A stretch of 64,000 bases of DNA, taken from Hsuehochloa calcarea (lineage: Eukaryota; Streptophyta; Magnoliopsida; Poales; Poaceae). The translations under genes were made by a program, and so were the position numbers. The DNA lies in contig CM070594.1 in the NCBI GenBank assembly GCA_036346395.1, positions 22,167,385 to 22,231,384 of the forward strand, read 5' to 3'. Below, in pieces: positions 11,661-22,581 of the stretch; positions within the stretch are counted from its first letter, which is position 1; every line of letters starts with the position of its first letter. The notes under the pieces were generated by a model. That model did not search any database. It saw only the letters and a program-made list of their open reading frames with translations, and was not told the DNA's origin.

Positions 11661-13413
11661 TGTGGATTTCATGGGGATATGCCCAGATCTTAGGATGATG
11701 TGACAATTGGCAATGATATTACGGTTTGTCGCTTCACGCGCTTACAAAGTTACAAAGCTTATCGCTCAGGGCGGTCCGACCGTCCCATATCGCTGACCGC
11801 CATCCGGGGCTGGCTTGACCGGCGATGACCAAAAGTGTTCAAATCGAGCCGGGCCAAAAATAGGTGTTGTAGATAAGTAAGGGGATCCCAATGCACTTGG
11901 TCTCATGTTTTTGGAGTCTCCAAAGAAAAGTTCTATTGGTTTAAAGTTTCCAGGGTTTTGATTTTGGGAGCTTGAATTTCGCTAAGTCCTATATGGTCCG
12001 ACGCTCACAGTGGAGCGGTCCGACCGCCATGGCGGTCCGACCGGCCACCGGAGCGGCCGACCGGCTTACTTGAACGCCACCAACTTCGTGGCGATGTTGT
12101 TTTGTTAGGTCAAAGTCATTGGTTTCATGGCATATGATTTGCATGATGCATGTTTTGACTAACATGGGTCAAGTTGTGAAGAACTTGTTCCCGAACACGT
12201 GTTTTCTTGTCTGTGGTTGTGCAGTAGCTTGGTGGTCAACGACGGTCAACGGCGAGGAGTATCGGACTAGACTTGAAGAGTTGAGGTCCGTAACGATCGA
12301 CGATGCCGGGTGAGGTCAACGACCAAGCGTGACACAAGATGGACAAGGGTGACCTATTGGCGAATCCATGGCACATGGTGAAGCGGTAGGCAGGTCAAAA
12401 GTTAAAGACGGCGCCGGGCGCATGCGGTGTGACCCGCTTGTTAGTAGGGCCTTAACGGAGCTCAATTAAGTCAAACCCTAAGAGTTTTAGGCTCCACTAT
12501 AAATAGGAGGAGATGGTGGCTGCACCTCTCTCCTCTCGCTTTTATGTTTCTAAACCCTAATTGTCTTTAGGGAGTTGAGGTGGAGGCTAGGGCTCTTGAT
12601 GGTTTGTGGTGAATTTCGTGATCCTTGATTGTCTACTCGATCCATGATGGTGTGGATGTAATCCACCTTCAATCACAAAATCAATCTATGCAAGGTTTGC
12701 TTGAGATAAGTCTCTTTTCGCTCTTGCTTTCAATTTGGTGATTTTAAGGCTTTCTTTGATCCGCGAAGTTTGTGATTGATTCTTTCACGTGAATTAGCTT
12801 GCTGTGATATGTGTGAATCTATCTAGCATCATCTTGATCATCAATCTCTCACGAACAAGCATTAGGATCAAGTTTTCGTTCTTGCCCGCTTTAGACCTTC
12901 CGTTAATCAATTGACAATTGCTCAAGATCGCTCCAAGAATTATCATAATATTCGATTGGAATAGGTCCTCAACAGCATATAGAAGGTGTGTGCAAAGTTT
13001 CATAAAGATTGGAGTTGAGAATCGTGTTTCACCTAATTGCAACTTCGCCATCTGGCCGATTTATCACAGCAGATCGGCTCGAGTCGGCCGGCGATCAGCC
13101 GCCATCACCGGCCGTAACTAATTTTGAGCGGTCCGACCGCCAAAGATAACGCCGGCCGATCGCCGCGGCAATCGGTCCGACCTTGCTGAGTATAACGGCC
13201 GCACCGCCTGTGCCTGTGAGTCTGGTAATCTTAGTTGATTTTGTTATATTGCTTAGGGGTTTAATTGGATTCAATACTAGTCTTCCATTGCATCGTATAT
13301 TGATCTTCATAGCTTTCTAATAGCTAATGGAGTTAAATTATATTGAGTTCATAATTTGTGAAAAAGTGAGCGTGTCCTATTCACCCCCTCTAGTCGTTGC
13401 ATTTGGCCCAACA
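11661..13413 (+). repeat. Copia LTR 1, shared between copies 1 and 2
   Basis: This 1753-bp LTR opens TGTGG and closes CCAACA, collinear with 19464-21231 and 56744-58572. It contains a TATA box (12498-12505), a cluster of dyad motifs of the form CGGTCnGACCG around 11773-11795, 11998-12065 and 13128-13190, and the conserved end CACCCCCTCTAGTCG. Normally a PBS would follow. Instead the sequence jumps at 13414 straight into the gag coiled-coil of copy 2, so the PBS and about 1.3 kb of gag are deleted. Confidence 0.9.
12498..12505 (+). promoter_or_regulatory. TATA box in copia LTR 1
   Basis: TATAAATA sits within CCACTATAAATAGGAGG, identical in the other two copia LTRs (20322, 57638). It probably marks the U3/R promoter. 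The downstream AGGAGATGGTGGCTGCACC block is also conserved. Confidence 0.75.
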
Positions 13414-14395
13414 AAACCGCTAAGACTCTTGAACTCTGATGAATGTTTATCTTGTCATGCTATGCATTCGTAAATTACCAAGTTACAACAGCTTCATAAC
13501 ATTTCTCAGACAACAACTTGAGAATGCTAGATCCGAACTAAATGAAATTAAAAGTGCTCCTTGTGAAAAATGTTTAGAATCTAGTAAATTGATTGCTTTT
13601 GATTTATTTGATTCTAGCCCTTGCACTTCATGTTTAGAAAAAGAACGTGAAATCAAAGATATCTTAGAAGCTGCTAGAGTCAAATATGCTAAGCTTAAGG
13701 ACAATATTGAAAATACTACTTGTGCTTCTTGTTCCACTCTTAAGCTTGAAATTGCTTTGTATAAGGAAAAATCTATGAATAAAACTTGTGATGCTTGTGT
13801 TAACTTGAGAAATGAAAATGCTTACCTTCATGATACATTAGAGAAATTTTCTAAAGGTAAGAAACAATTAAACATGATTCTTGACAAGTCTAAAACTCCT
13901 TATAAGAGGCAAGGTTTAGGATTCAATTCTTTTCAAGACAATTCAAACCCAAAAGTCATTCAAGTCTTGGAAAAGGTTTAATTGAATTCAAACCCAACCT
14001 CAGCAAAACATCTTTAAATCAGTGTGCTTTGCCCAACCTTGTATTAATTCAAATGGTGCTTCTTCTAGTGGTACCAAGTACCATTGCACTTATTGCAAGA
14101 AAGGTAGGCATTTGATTGAATTCTGCTGGCGAGGTTGAAAATGATAGGAAAATTTTGATAGAATTTCATTCATGCAACCTAGAGCTTCTATGAGACATGG
14201 TAACACCGAAAAGAATAAACCTCGGATTAGGATTTTTCTCTTATGCAAATCATTATGTTTCTAGATATTCTAATTTAATGTTTATCGATCAAGCGGTCCG
14301 ACCACCGGTGGTCACCATTCCGACTGTTTATCACGGTCCGACCGCCAAAGACAACGCCGACCGATCCCATGGATGCTTTGTCACATGTTAATTTA
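13414..14395 (+). pseudogene. gag: Copia copy 2 gag, 5'-deleted
   Basis: Only the C-terminal gag region remains. An open stretch of 180 codons (13439-13981) covers the Lys/Glu-rich coiled-coil with its CxxC pairs, equivalent to about 59930-60450 of copy 3. The second zinc-knuckle segment follows near 14085-14130 in another frame with its last cysteine disturbed. A GC-rich stretch (14290-14370) carries the CGGTCCGACCG-type dyads also seen in the LTRs. The open 180-codon frame is a fragment of gag, not a separate gene; its ATG is internal. Confidence 0.8.
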
Positions 14396-17300
14396 AACAT
14401 TGCTCATAACCGAATGATAGATGAAATCAAGGATAGTACTTCGGTTTGTATACTTCTCATACGTGTGTCTCAAGATCGATTCCTAAATCTTGTTTATCTA
14501 ACCCAGATTGAGACACATCGCTCTTTTGTTCCTTGATTTTCGTGATTACCATGAAAGGGGAAGAACACGTGGTTCGCTGACTCGATGTTCACGCCACATG
14601 ACCGAAACTCAAAATGGTTCACCTCTTTCACGCGGCAACAGTGATGACTTCATCACTTTTGGAGATGATACACAAGGGCTAATTGAAGGAACAGGATCAA
14701 TTAGGTAAACAACAAATTCATTCTAAAGGATGTCGCTTGTGGACAAGCTTAGGTATAATCTTCTTTCGCTTTCACTTTCTTGATGATGGTTATGAGACCT
14801 GTTTAAGAAAATGCTTGTCGGGTGCTTGATTCTACCGTGAGCTTGTGTTTGGAATCTCTAGAGTTGGTAGAATTTTGGAGCCGATTTTTCTAATCTTTGC
14901 CGGATCTCTTAAATGTTTGCTTACATCTTCTTCTCGATTTCGGCTTTGGCATCGACGCTTGGGGCACATTGGTTTTGATCATCCGACACGAAAGTTAGCA
15001 ACCTTGATCTCATGAGAGGTTTGCCCAAACTCAAAGTCGCAAGGATGTCAGATGTGCGCTTATGTAGGCATGGCAAACAAGTTGCCGCCACACCCTTCTC
15101 GTGGACTATGGTTATGACCGACTTACTGTGACATGCTTGCTTCATATGGATACCGTTGGTCCCGCTAGAGTCCCATTAATCTATGGAAAATGGTATATTC
15201 TTGTAATAGTCGATGATCTTTCTAGATATACTTGGGTGTTCTTTCTTACTTCAAAAGATGAAGCTTTTGGTTATTTTCATGACCTTGTTCTTCGCTTGGC
15301 TTCGAGCTTCTCGGTGCTTTGAGAGCGATTCAGTGATAATGGCACTGAGTTCAAAAATGCTTCTTTTGCTTCTTTTGTGCCGAGTGGTATTGAGCATCGC
15401 TTCTCCTTCCACACGCCCTCAACAAAATGGCGTGGTGGAAAGGAAGAATAGGACCTTGGTCGAAATGGCTAGGACGATGCTAGATGAGTATAATACACCA
15501 GGAGATTTTAATGGGCTATTGCTATCGCTTGCCATATTGCAAATCGTGTCTTTTTAGACCTTCTTTAGGCAAGACTCCTTATGAGCTTCGCTTTGGTAGA
15601 AAACCCTCTGCTTCGATTTTCTAGTTTTTGGATCAAAATGTTTTATTCTTAAGACAGCAATTTAGATAAATTTGAATCAAGAACTTTGATGGGTTATTTC
15701 GGGTTATCCCGCTCATTCGAGGGGTTTTCGAGTTTTTAATATCGAGACTAACATTATTCAGAGACTTGTAATATCACTTTTGATGAGACTAGCCCCGAGC
15801 TAGATCAATTGCTACAGATGATTTACAGTGACAGAGAGCATTTTTGTGGAGGAAGATGAGGACGGTTAATATCATTCCTTCATCCGCCGCATCACCGCTA
15901 CCATATTGATACAAGAACTCGCTACGCCTACTTCACCTTCGCTTGAGGCTCACTGATCTTCATCATCGCAAGAATCATGAGGTCAAGAAACCAGATCTCA
16001 CCCAAGCGCCCACTTCGTGATTCAAAGACAAAGATCCTCCTAATGTATAATAGGTAATCTACATGAGCGAGTCACTGCCTGTATAATGATCCAAATCTCT
16101 ACTCTCATTCAGCTTATGTTGCTTCTTTTGAACCTCGCGATATATCACATGCTTTATCCGATTCTAGCTGGGTAAATGCCATGCATGAAGAGTTAGAAAA
16201 TTTTGAAAGAAACAAAGTTTGGAACCTAGTAGAACCCCCTAGTGGTCATAATGTTATAGGAACCCGTTGGGTGTTTAAGAATAAACAAGGTGAGGATGGT
16301 TCTGTGGTTAGAAACAAGGCCGATTGGTAGCCTGTGGTTTCAAAAGTTGAGGGGTTAGATTTTGATGAGACATTTGCTCCTCGCTAGACTAGAAGCCATT
16401 CGCATTCTGCTTGCATTTGCTGCATCAAAAGGTTTTAAATTATATCAGATGGATGTTAAAAGTGCCTTTTTAAATGGTTTCATAGATGAGGAAGTGTATG
16501 TTAAGCAACCCCCTGGTTTTGAGGATCCTAAATATCCAAATCGTGTTTTCAAGCTATCTAAAGCATTGTATGGTCTTAAACAAGCCCCTAGAGCCCGGTA
16601 TGATAGACTTAAGACCTTCTTGCTTAAAAATAATTTTGAAATGGGTAAAGTGGATAAAACTCTATTCATTCTTAGACGTGACAATGACTTCCCTCGCTTG
16701 CTCAAATTTATGTGGATGATATTATCTTTGGTGGTTCCTCTAATGCTCTTGTTTCAGCTTTTTCCGACACTATGTCCAGGAATTTGAGATGAGTATGATG
16801 GGAGAGCTTAATTACTTTTTGGGACTTCAAATCAAGCAATGCAAGGAAGGAACTTTCATCCATCGACGAAGTACACTAAAGATCTACTAAAACGCTTCAA
16901 CATGGGTGACCGTAAGCCAATTTCCACTCCCATGGCAACTTCGATCGCTTTGGATCCAGATGAGGAAGGAGAAGTCGGATCAACGCGAGTACCGCAGCAT
17001 GATCGGCTCCTTCTCAGATTTGACGGCCTCGAGACCGACATTCACTTCACTGTATGCCTTTGTGCAAGATTTCAGCGCCTCCGAGAACTTCCCATCGCTA
17101 AGCCGTTGTTTATATTCGTGTATTTACACTCTACCCTCTTATATGGCATTTGGTATTCATGCTCTTCACTTTGTCCATTAGAGGTTTTTCGATTTTGATT
17201 TTAAGGGTCAGTTTGCTAGATAGGAAGAGTACCTCGTGCACCGCCACTTCCTAGGCACTTCTCTTGTATCTTGGTCTTCTAGGAAGCGTCACAGCACAAT

Positions 17301-17630
17301 CCACCATTGTTTGAGTATGTAGTCACGCTAGTTGTTGTAGCTGATTTTGTGGATGACATCCACTTTGAAAGATTATGGGTTAAACTTTGCTAGTGTTCCT
17401 CTTTCTCGTGATAACACTTCGCTATTAATATTGCTAAAACCCAAAGGCAACATTCTAGGACTAAGCACATAGACATTCGCTTTCACTTCCTTAAAGATCA
17501 TGTTGAAAAAGGTGATATTGTGATGCACTTCAGAGAGTCCAAGCTCAATTGGCGATATTCTTACCAAGCCTTTAGATCAAACCAGATTTTCCTCCTTAAG
17601 AAGCGAGTTAGGGGTAATTTATCCTTATGG
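14396..17630 (+). pseudogene. pol: Copia copy 2 pol (broken)
   Basis: Domain order is as in copy 1. The protease active-site region (near 14578-14600) has a deletion that removes part of the Asp-Ser-Gly codons. Integrase keeps its second catalytic Asp (about 15335) and the NGVVER segment (near 15428-15445). RT is best preserved from 16362 to 16787 (141 codons open), including a DVKSAFLNG stretch; the YVDD box is encoded at 16709-16720 but sits just past a frameshift. The RNase H tail runs to about 17630. Stops and indels are frequent. Confidence 0.83.
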
Positions 17631-19453
17631 GTTGGTTTGAGGGGGAGTTTGATCTTTTTCTTATCTTTCCTTGTTCTTTTGATCTTTTATTGTTCTTTTC
17701 TCAACTTAGTGATCTTTTCAACTTTTAGGTTTTTAGGCTTTTAATTGCATCTCATTGTGTCATATTGCATTCATATGAAAACTCCAACAAGTGGTTACAA
17801 CAAATGGTATGAAAATCCAAAAGATGCATTGTAATATAAGATTTTCTCGCTTATTTTTAAAATTGATGAAGCTTTGCCTATTACCCTTAGAGCTTTTGTA
17901 TTTCAATTCTTGCTCAATGTCATGTCTAGTTCTTTGACTTGCTAGAATTATCATGCTTTTACATGTGTAGCTAAGTCTTTGCTATATGAGCTAGAATCTT
18001 TTAAACAACTCAAACTAAGAAATTGCAATTTGTGGATGTTTTAGCGAGTTGCGCAATTAGTGCTCCTCTTGTGACATTGGCCCCGCTGTAATTGTTTTGT
18101 TAGCTCTTTGATCTAAAATTGACCATTACTTGAGCTTTTGTGTTCTTGAGATTCTAAAACTGCTCATGTGAAAAATGAAAATCAAGATTGTCTTATGCTT
18201 AAATTGTGCCAAACTATTCTTACGAGATCGCTTGTCAAATGACATGAACTTGGAGATAGTTTGATGAACCAGATGATCTCATGGGGACCGCTTGTCGTAA
18301 ATGACATGAACCTCAAGATTTGTCGCCTTGTAGAAGCTTAGAAAGAGTTTGTGGATGGCTCCTAGTCCAGTGATCTTCTTTACTAAGATATACCTTTAAT
18401 CAACTTGTGGTCAAGCTTAGGATGAGTTTGTGGATGGCTCCTAGTCCAGATCTTATCACTAAGTTAGATCATTAGTCAACTTCAATATTCAATGCAAATG
18501 AGAAAATGTTGACAAATGGGCGCTATAAAATATTGAGCAAAATGATTCAATACGGACTTGATTGACTCTTAATGTGGTCTTTGTTAGATTTTTGATCTCA
18601 CTTTGACATTTTGACATGGCCAATTTCATTTTAGGATCCTCGTTGATGAACTTGTCGAATTTGAAGCGCTGCTTAAATTGATCAAATCTATCGCTTTACT
18701 TTTGAGCCTTTGTGCTTAGCTTTGATATATATGTCTTACTATGATCTTGCTAGCTATCACAGCTTGATATGTCGTTTGTGCAATATTAGAGATACTAGCT
18801 TGTTCTTTTGGGTAATCTCCAAAGCTTCTTGTAATCAAAATTGAAAATACAAAAAATGAAGCCACTCCATTGCACTTCATGCATATTCCTCTTCATGCTT
18901 CTTTTGTTTCTGCTTCTTCCTTTATTCTATATTTATTATCTCTGGATGAGAGGAAGGTGTGATTCCTTGATGAATCCATTGTCAAAGGGGGAGAAGATGT
19001 GTTAAATGAGAAGAGAAGATGTGTCTATGAGAATATATTTCTTTGCTGGGGGAGAAGTTGTTGGGGGAGAAGTTTGTACAAAGGGGAGAAACTGAAAATT
19101 TGAAATTTGAGGATCATAGTGAGGGGGAGTTCTTGAGTTGCATTCTTATTGTCTTATTGAATATTCTGAACTTGAATTGCATTCTTTTATCCTCACAATG
19201 ATCATAGGTCAGTTGAACAATTGTGCTTTCATATGGACCTTATGTGAGAATTTTGACCCTTTTCTGGAAATCAAAGTTTTTATGCTTTCTTTTGCCTTGT
19301 CTCACATGCCTATACTATTCTGATGCCAACTTGGTTATTTTCATTGCTTTTCTTGCTCATGGACCAAGTTGTGCCTTTGTGCTAAAAATCATGAGTAAAC
19401 TCGCTTTCAAACCTCTTACTTACATTTTCTGGATAATTGCCAATGTGTTCATC
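17631..19453 (+). other. Copia copy 2 3' non-coding spacer
   Basis: This is collinear with 9804-11650. It holds the same paired duplications (about 18225-18480) and a run of polypurine-like tracts (near 18988, 19050, 19065, 19080, 19123). No conserved open frame is present. The 92-codon frame at 19223-19501 runs into the LTR and is not preserved in copy 1. Confidence 0.7.
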
Positions 19454-19463
19454 AAGGGGAGAT
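19454..19463 (+). other. Polypurine tract of copia copy 2
   Basis: AAGGGGAGAT lies directly before the LTR start TGTGG, identical to the tract at 11651-11660. Confidence 0.85.
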
Positions 19464-21231
19464 TGTGGATTTCATGGGGATATGTCCTGATCTTAGGATG
19501 ATGTGACAATTGGCAATGGCGCTTACGGTTTGTCGCTTCACGGTTTTCGACAAAGTTACGCTTATTAGACAGGGCGGTCCGACCGCCCTGCATGCGGTCC
19601 GATCGGTTCTAAACCCATTTGACGGCCATGTAGGGCGGGGACCGCGATGACCAAAGTGGTCAAAACGAGCCGGGCCAAAAATAGGTGTTGTAGGCAAGTG
19701 AGGGATCCCAATGCACTTGGTCTCATGATTTTGGAGTCTCCAAGAAAAGTTCTATTGGTTTAAAGTTTCCGTAAGGTTTCGGATTTTCAGGGTTGAAATT
19801 CGGCTAAGTCTTAGGCGGTCCGACCGCTCACAGGAGCGGTCCGACCGCCAAGGGGCGGTCCGACCGGCCACCCGGAGCGGCCGACCGGCTTCTACTTGAA
19901 CGCCACCAACTTCGTGGTGATGTTGATTTGTTAGGTCAAAGTCATTGGTATCGGCATATGGTTTGCATGATGCATGTTTTGACTAACATGGGTCAAGTTG
20001 TGAAGAACTTGTTCCCGAATTCGTGTTTGCTTGTCTGTGGTTGTGCAGTTGCTTGGTGGTCAACGACGGTCAACGCGAGGAAGATCGGACTAGACTTGAG
20101 AGTTGAGGTCCGTAACGATCGACGATGCCGGTGAGGTCAACGACTCAAGCGTGACACAAGATGGACAAGGGTGACCTATTGGCGAATCCATGGCGCATGG
20201 TGAAGCGGTTTAGGTCAAAAGGTTAAAGACGGCGCTATGGCGTTGCGTGCGTGTGACCCGCTTGTTAGTGGGCCTTAACGGAGCCCAATTAAGTCAAACC
20301 CTAAGAGTTTTAGGCCTCCACTATAAATAGGAGGAGATGGTGGCTGCACCTCTCTCGCCTCTCTTTTTCATGTTTCAAAACCCTAATTGTCTTTAGGGAG
20401 TTGAGGTGGAGGCTAGGGCTCTTCATGGTTTGTGGTGAATTTCGTGATCTTTGATTGTCCACTCGATCCATGATGGTGTGGATGTAATCCAAAGAACAAT
20501 CACGAAATCAATCTATGCAAGGTTTGCTTGAGATAAGTCTCTTTTCGCTCTTGCTTTCAATTTCGTGTTTTTAGGGCTTTCTTTGATCCGCGAGTTTGTG
20601 ATTGATTCTTTCACGTGAATTAGCTTGTCGTGATATGTGTGAATCTATCTAGCATCATCTTGATCATCAATCTCTCACGAACAAGCTTTAGGATCAAGTT
20701 TTCGTTTGCCCTTGCTTTTAGACCTTCTCATAATCAATTGGCAATTGCTCAAGATCGCTCCAAGAATTATCATAATATTCGATTGAATAGGTCCTCAATA
20801 GCATATAGAAGGTGTGTGCAAAGTTTCATAAAGATTAGAGTTGAGAATCAAAAGTTTCACCTAATTGCAACTTCGCCATCGGGCCGATTTTATCGCTGAG
20901 ATCGGCTCGAGTCGCCGGCCGATCACCAGTCATCACCGGCCGATCGATTTGAGCGGTCCGACCGCCAAAGATAACGCCGGCCGATCACCGCAATCGGTCC
21001 GACTGACAGGGTCCACCGGCCGACCGCCCGTGCGTGAGTCTTTGCAATCTTAGTTGATTTTGGTAGCATTGCTTAGGGGTTTAATTGGATTCAATACTAG
21101 TCTTCCAACAGATCGTATATTGATCTTCATAGCTTTCTAATAGCTACCGGAGTGAAATTGTATTGAGTTCATAATTTGTGAAAAGTGAGCGTGTTCCTAT
21201 TCACCCCCTCTAGTCGCTTTACGGTCCAACA
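19464..21231 (+). repeat. Copia LTR 2 (3' LTR of copy 2)
   Basis: This 1768-bp LTR runs TGTGG to CCAACA. TATA box TATAAATA is at 20322-20329. Dyad motifs of the GCGGTCCGACCGCC type cluster at 19574-19600, 19816-19885 and 20952-21020. It is followed at once by the 3' portion of a gypsy-type LTR (ACCCCATTCCGAG at 21233), so the copia array either inserted into that LTR or was joined to it. Confidence 0.9.
20322..20329 (+). promoter_or_regulatory. TATA box in copia LTR 2
   Basis: TATAAATA is in the same conserved context as at 12498 and 57638. Confidence 0.75.
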
Positions 21232-22581
21232 CACCCCATTCCGAGTTGCGTAGCAAAGTTATGGTGGTTTTAGTATCATCTAAAAACCCGACGTGAAGTT
21301 GATGTTTTCTAATTGGCCTGGTAGGGGTATTATTTCACCGATTCAGCAAGACTCACCAACTAGACTTAGTTGGAGAATTTAATTATCTTTCCGTAAAGTC
21401 TAAGAACATCTTATTCGACTCCCTGCAGACTAATAGATATGGATTTTTGAAGTTGACTGCCTACCGAGGGACAGACGACGCTTAGGAGTTTGGGGTTGGG
21501 ATCGAGTTAGAGTTTTGCAAGTCCATGGTTGTTGTTATATAGGTTGTTTTGATCCGTCACGTGTCTTAGCATGTGTTATAACTATTATTCGCTTGGAGGA
21601 CCGGCAGGAGCAGCTCATTCTCAGACATCCTCGCTCTCTCGTGGTTAAGCGTAAGTACTGAGTGGTAAATTGTACGTGATCGATTGTTCATGTTTACTAT
21701 GTTATGAGTATATTGTGTTAATCATGGATGCTCGAATGTTATGGATATCAATGCTCGCAAATGCTAGAAGTATGCGTAAGTTTCATTTATGCATGATGAT
21801 TTAAAGTATTGACTATGTGCATCATGATATCATATTGGAGGCATGGTCACGGTGAACAAGCATTAATTGAGGTCCCCGCCATGAATATGATGGTCTTTTG
21901 GGTCCCCATACTTGTGGAGTATGGGGTAAGGTCCCTGTGCTAGAAGGCACAGGTATGGGTATGCATCGACGGATGCACACTCCGCAATACCGGTATATGC
22001 AAAAGAGAGAAAGAAAAGTGCATTGGAATAGTTTGCATCGCATAAGCGTGAGACATATTTCTTATTGGATTTTGTGGATGGATGTTGTTAATTACAGTTG
22101 CGTTGGCTATTGTCTTATTATTTGTACTTTGCTGAGTCCTGGACTCACTCTGGTGATGTTGTGTTTTTAGGTACCTCGTTTGTGGACGGCATGCATGGGA
22201 GGGAGTAGGGTTACTTTGGTTGCACTCACTACCACACATTCTTTAAAAAATAATTATCATTTAGACCGTACCTTAATAACAAGCAAACTGCTTAAGGATT
22301 AACTTTGTCTATACTTGAATGCATTGGTTTATTTGTAAAAATGAGAGTGGTAAATTTTAATTATGTTTGCTTATGCTTTAGCTGAGTACATTATTTATGA
22401 ATGCTTCGATGAACTTTGGATGTTGAAATAGTGATAATTTTATAAGCATCTGTTGGAATCTCCGGTAAACTTAGTTATACAAAGGAGGTTCTGCCAAAAT
22501 TTAGTGTAGTGTCTTAGATTTGTATTTGTTATATTGTTATTTTAGTAGCATTTCAGGCTCATGTTCGGCTGGGGTGTTACA
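21232..22581 (+). repeat. Gypsy-type LTR, 3' part, plus strand
   Basis: In the opposite orientation this matches part of the minus-strand LTR at 25290-27401: the CCCCATTCCGAGTTGCGTAGC segment here is the complement of 26578-26600, and the CAACTAGACTTAGTTGG segment recurs at 26458-26475. About the first 800 bp of the LTR are missing, cut where copia LTR 2 ends. It closes with GGGGTGTTACA, like the family A LTRs, but no PBS follows; instead a minus-strand LTR begins. It is best read as a truncated or solo LTR. Confidence 0.75.

Larger units (their letters stand above)
4398..13413 (+). mobile_element. Ty1/copia (Sirevirus-like) copy 1, internal region plus 3' LTR
   Basis: The order is gag, coiled-coil gag extension, protease, integrase, RT, RNase H, a ~1.85-kb non-coding spacer, polypurine tract, and LTR at 11661-13413. 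The 5' LTR and PBS are not in the window; they would lie in the gap at 4298-4397 or be absent. Copia order (integrase before RT), the long coiled-coil with a second zinc knuckle, and the PPT form all fit the Sirevirus (SIRE/Maximus) lineage. The copy is heavily frameshifted. Its LTR is also the 5' LTR position of copy 2. Confidence 0.85.
11661..21231 (+). mobile_element. Ty1/copia (Sirevirus-like) copy 2, LTR to LTR
   Basis: The structure is LTR (11661-13413), internal (13414-19463), LTR (19464-21231). The internal region lacks the PBS and the first part of gag, so this copy could not prime reverse transcription. It is very similar to copy 1 throughout, including the spacer. It shares its left LTR with copy 1, so the two form a tandem array of the kind produced by unequal recombination between LTRs, or by misassembly. 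The right end abuts a gypsy-type LTR at 21232. No target-site duplication can be tested because the left outer flank is a gap. Confidence 0.85.

Noticed and set aside
11441..11698. Hydrophobic 85-codon frame as an envelope-like third gene of the copia element
   Set aside because: It runs past the polypurine tract into the LTR and is not kept as a frame in copy 2, although the DNA is nearly identical.
13439..13981. 180-codon frame as a possible stand-alone cysteine-rich coiled-coil gene
   Set aside because: It is the middle of copia gag, collinear with 59932-60475, and its ATG is internal.
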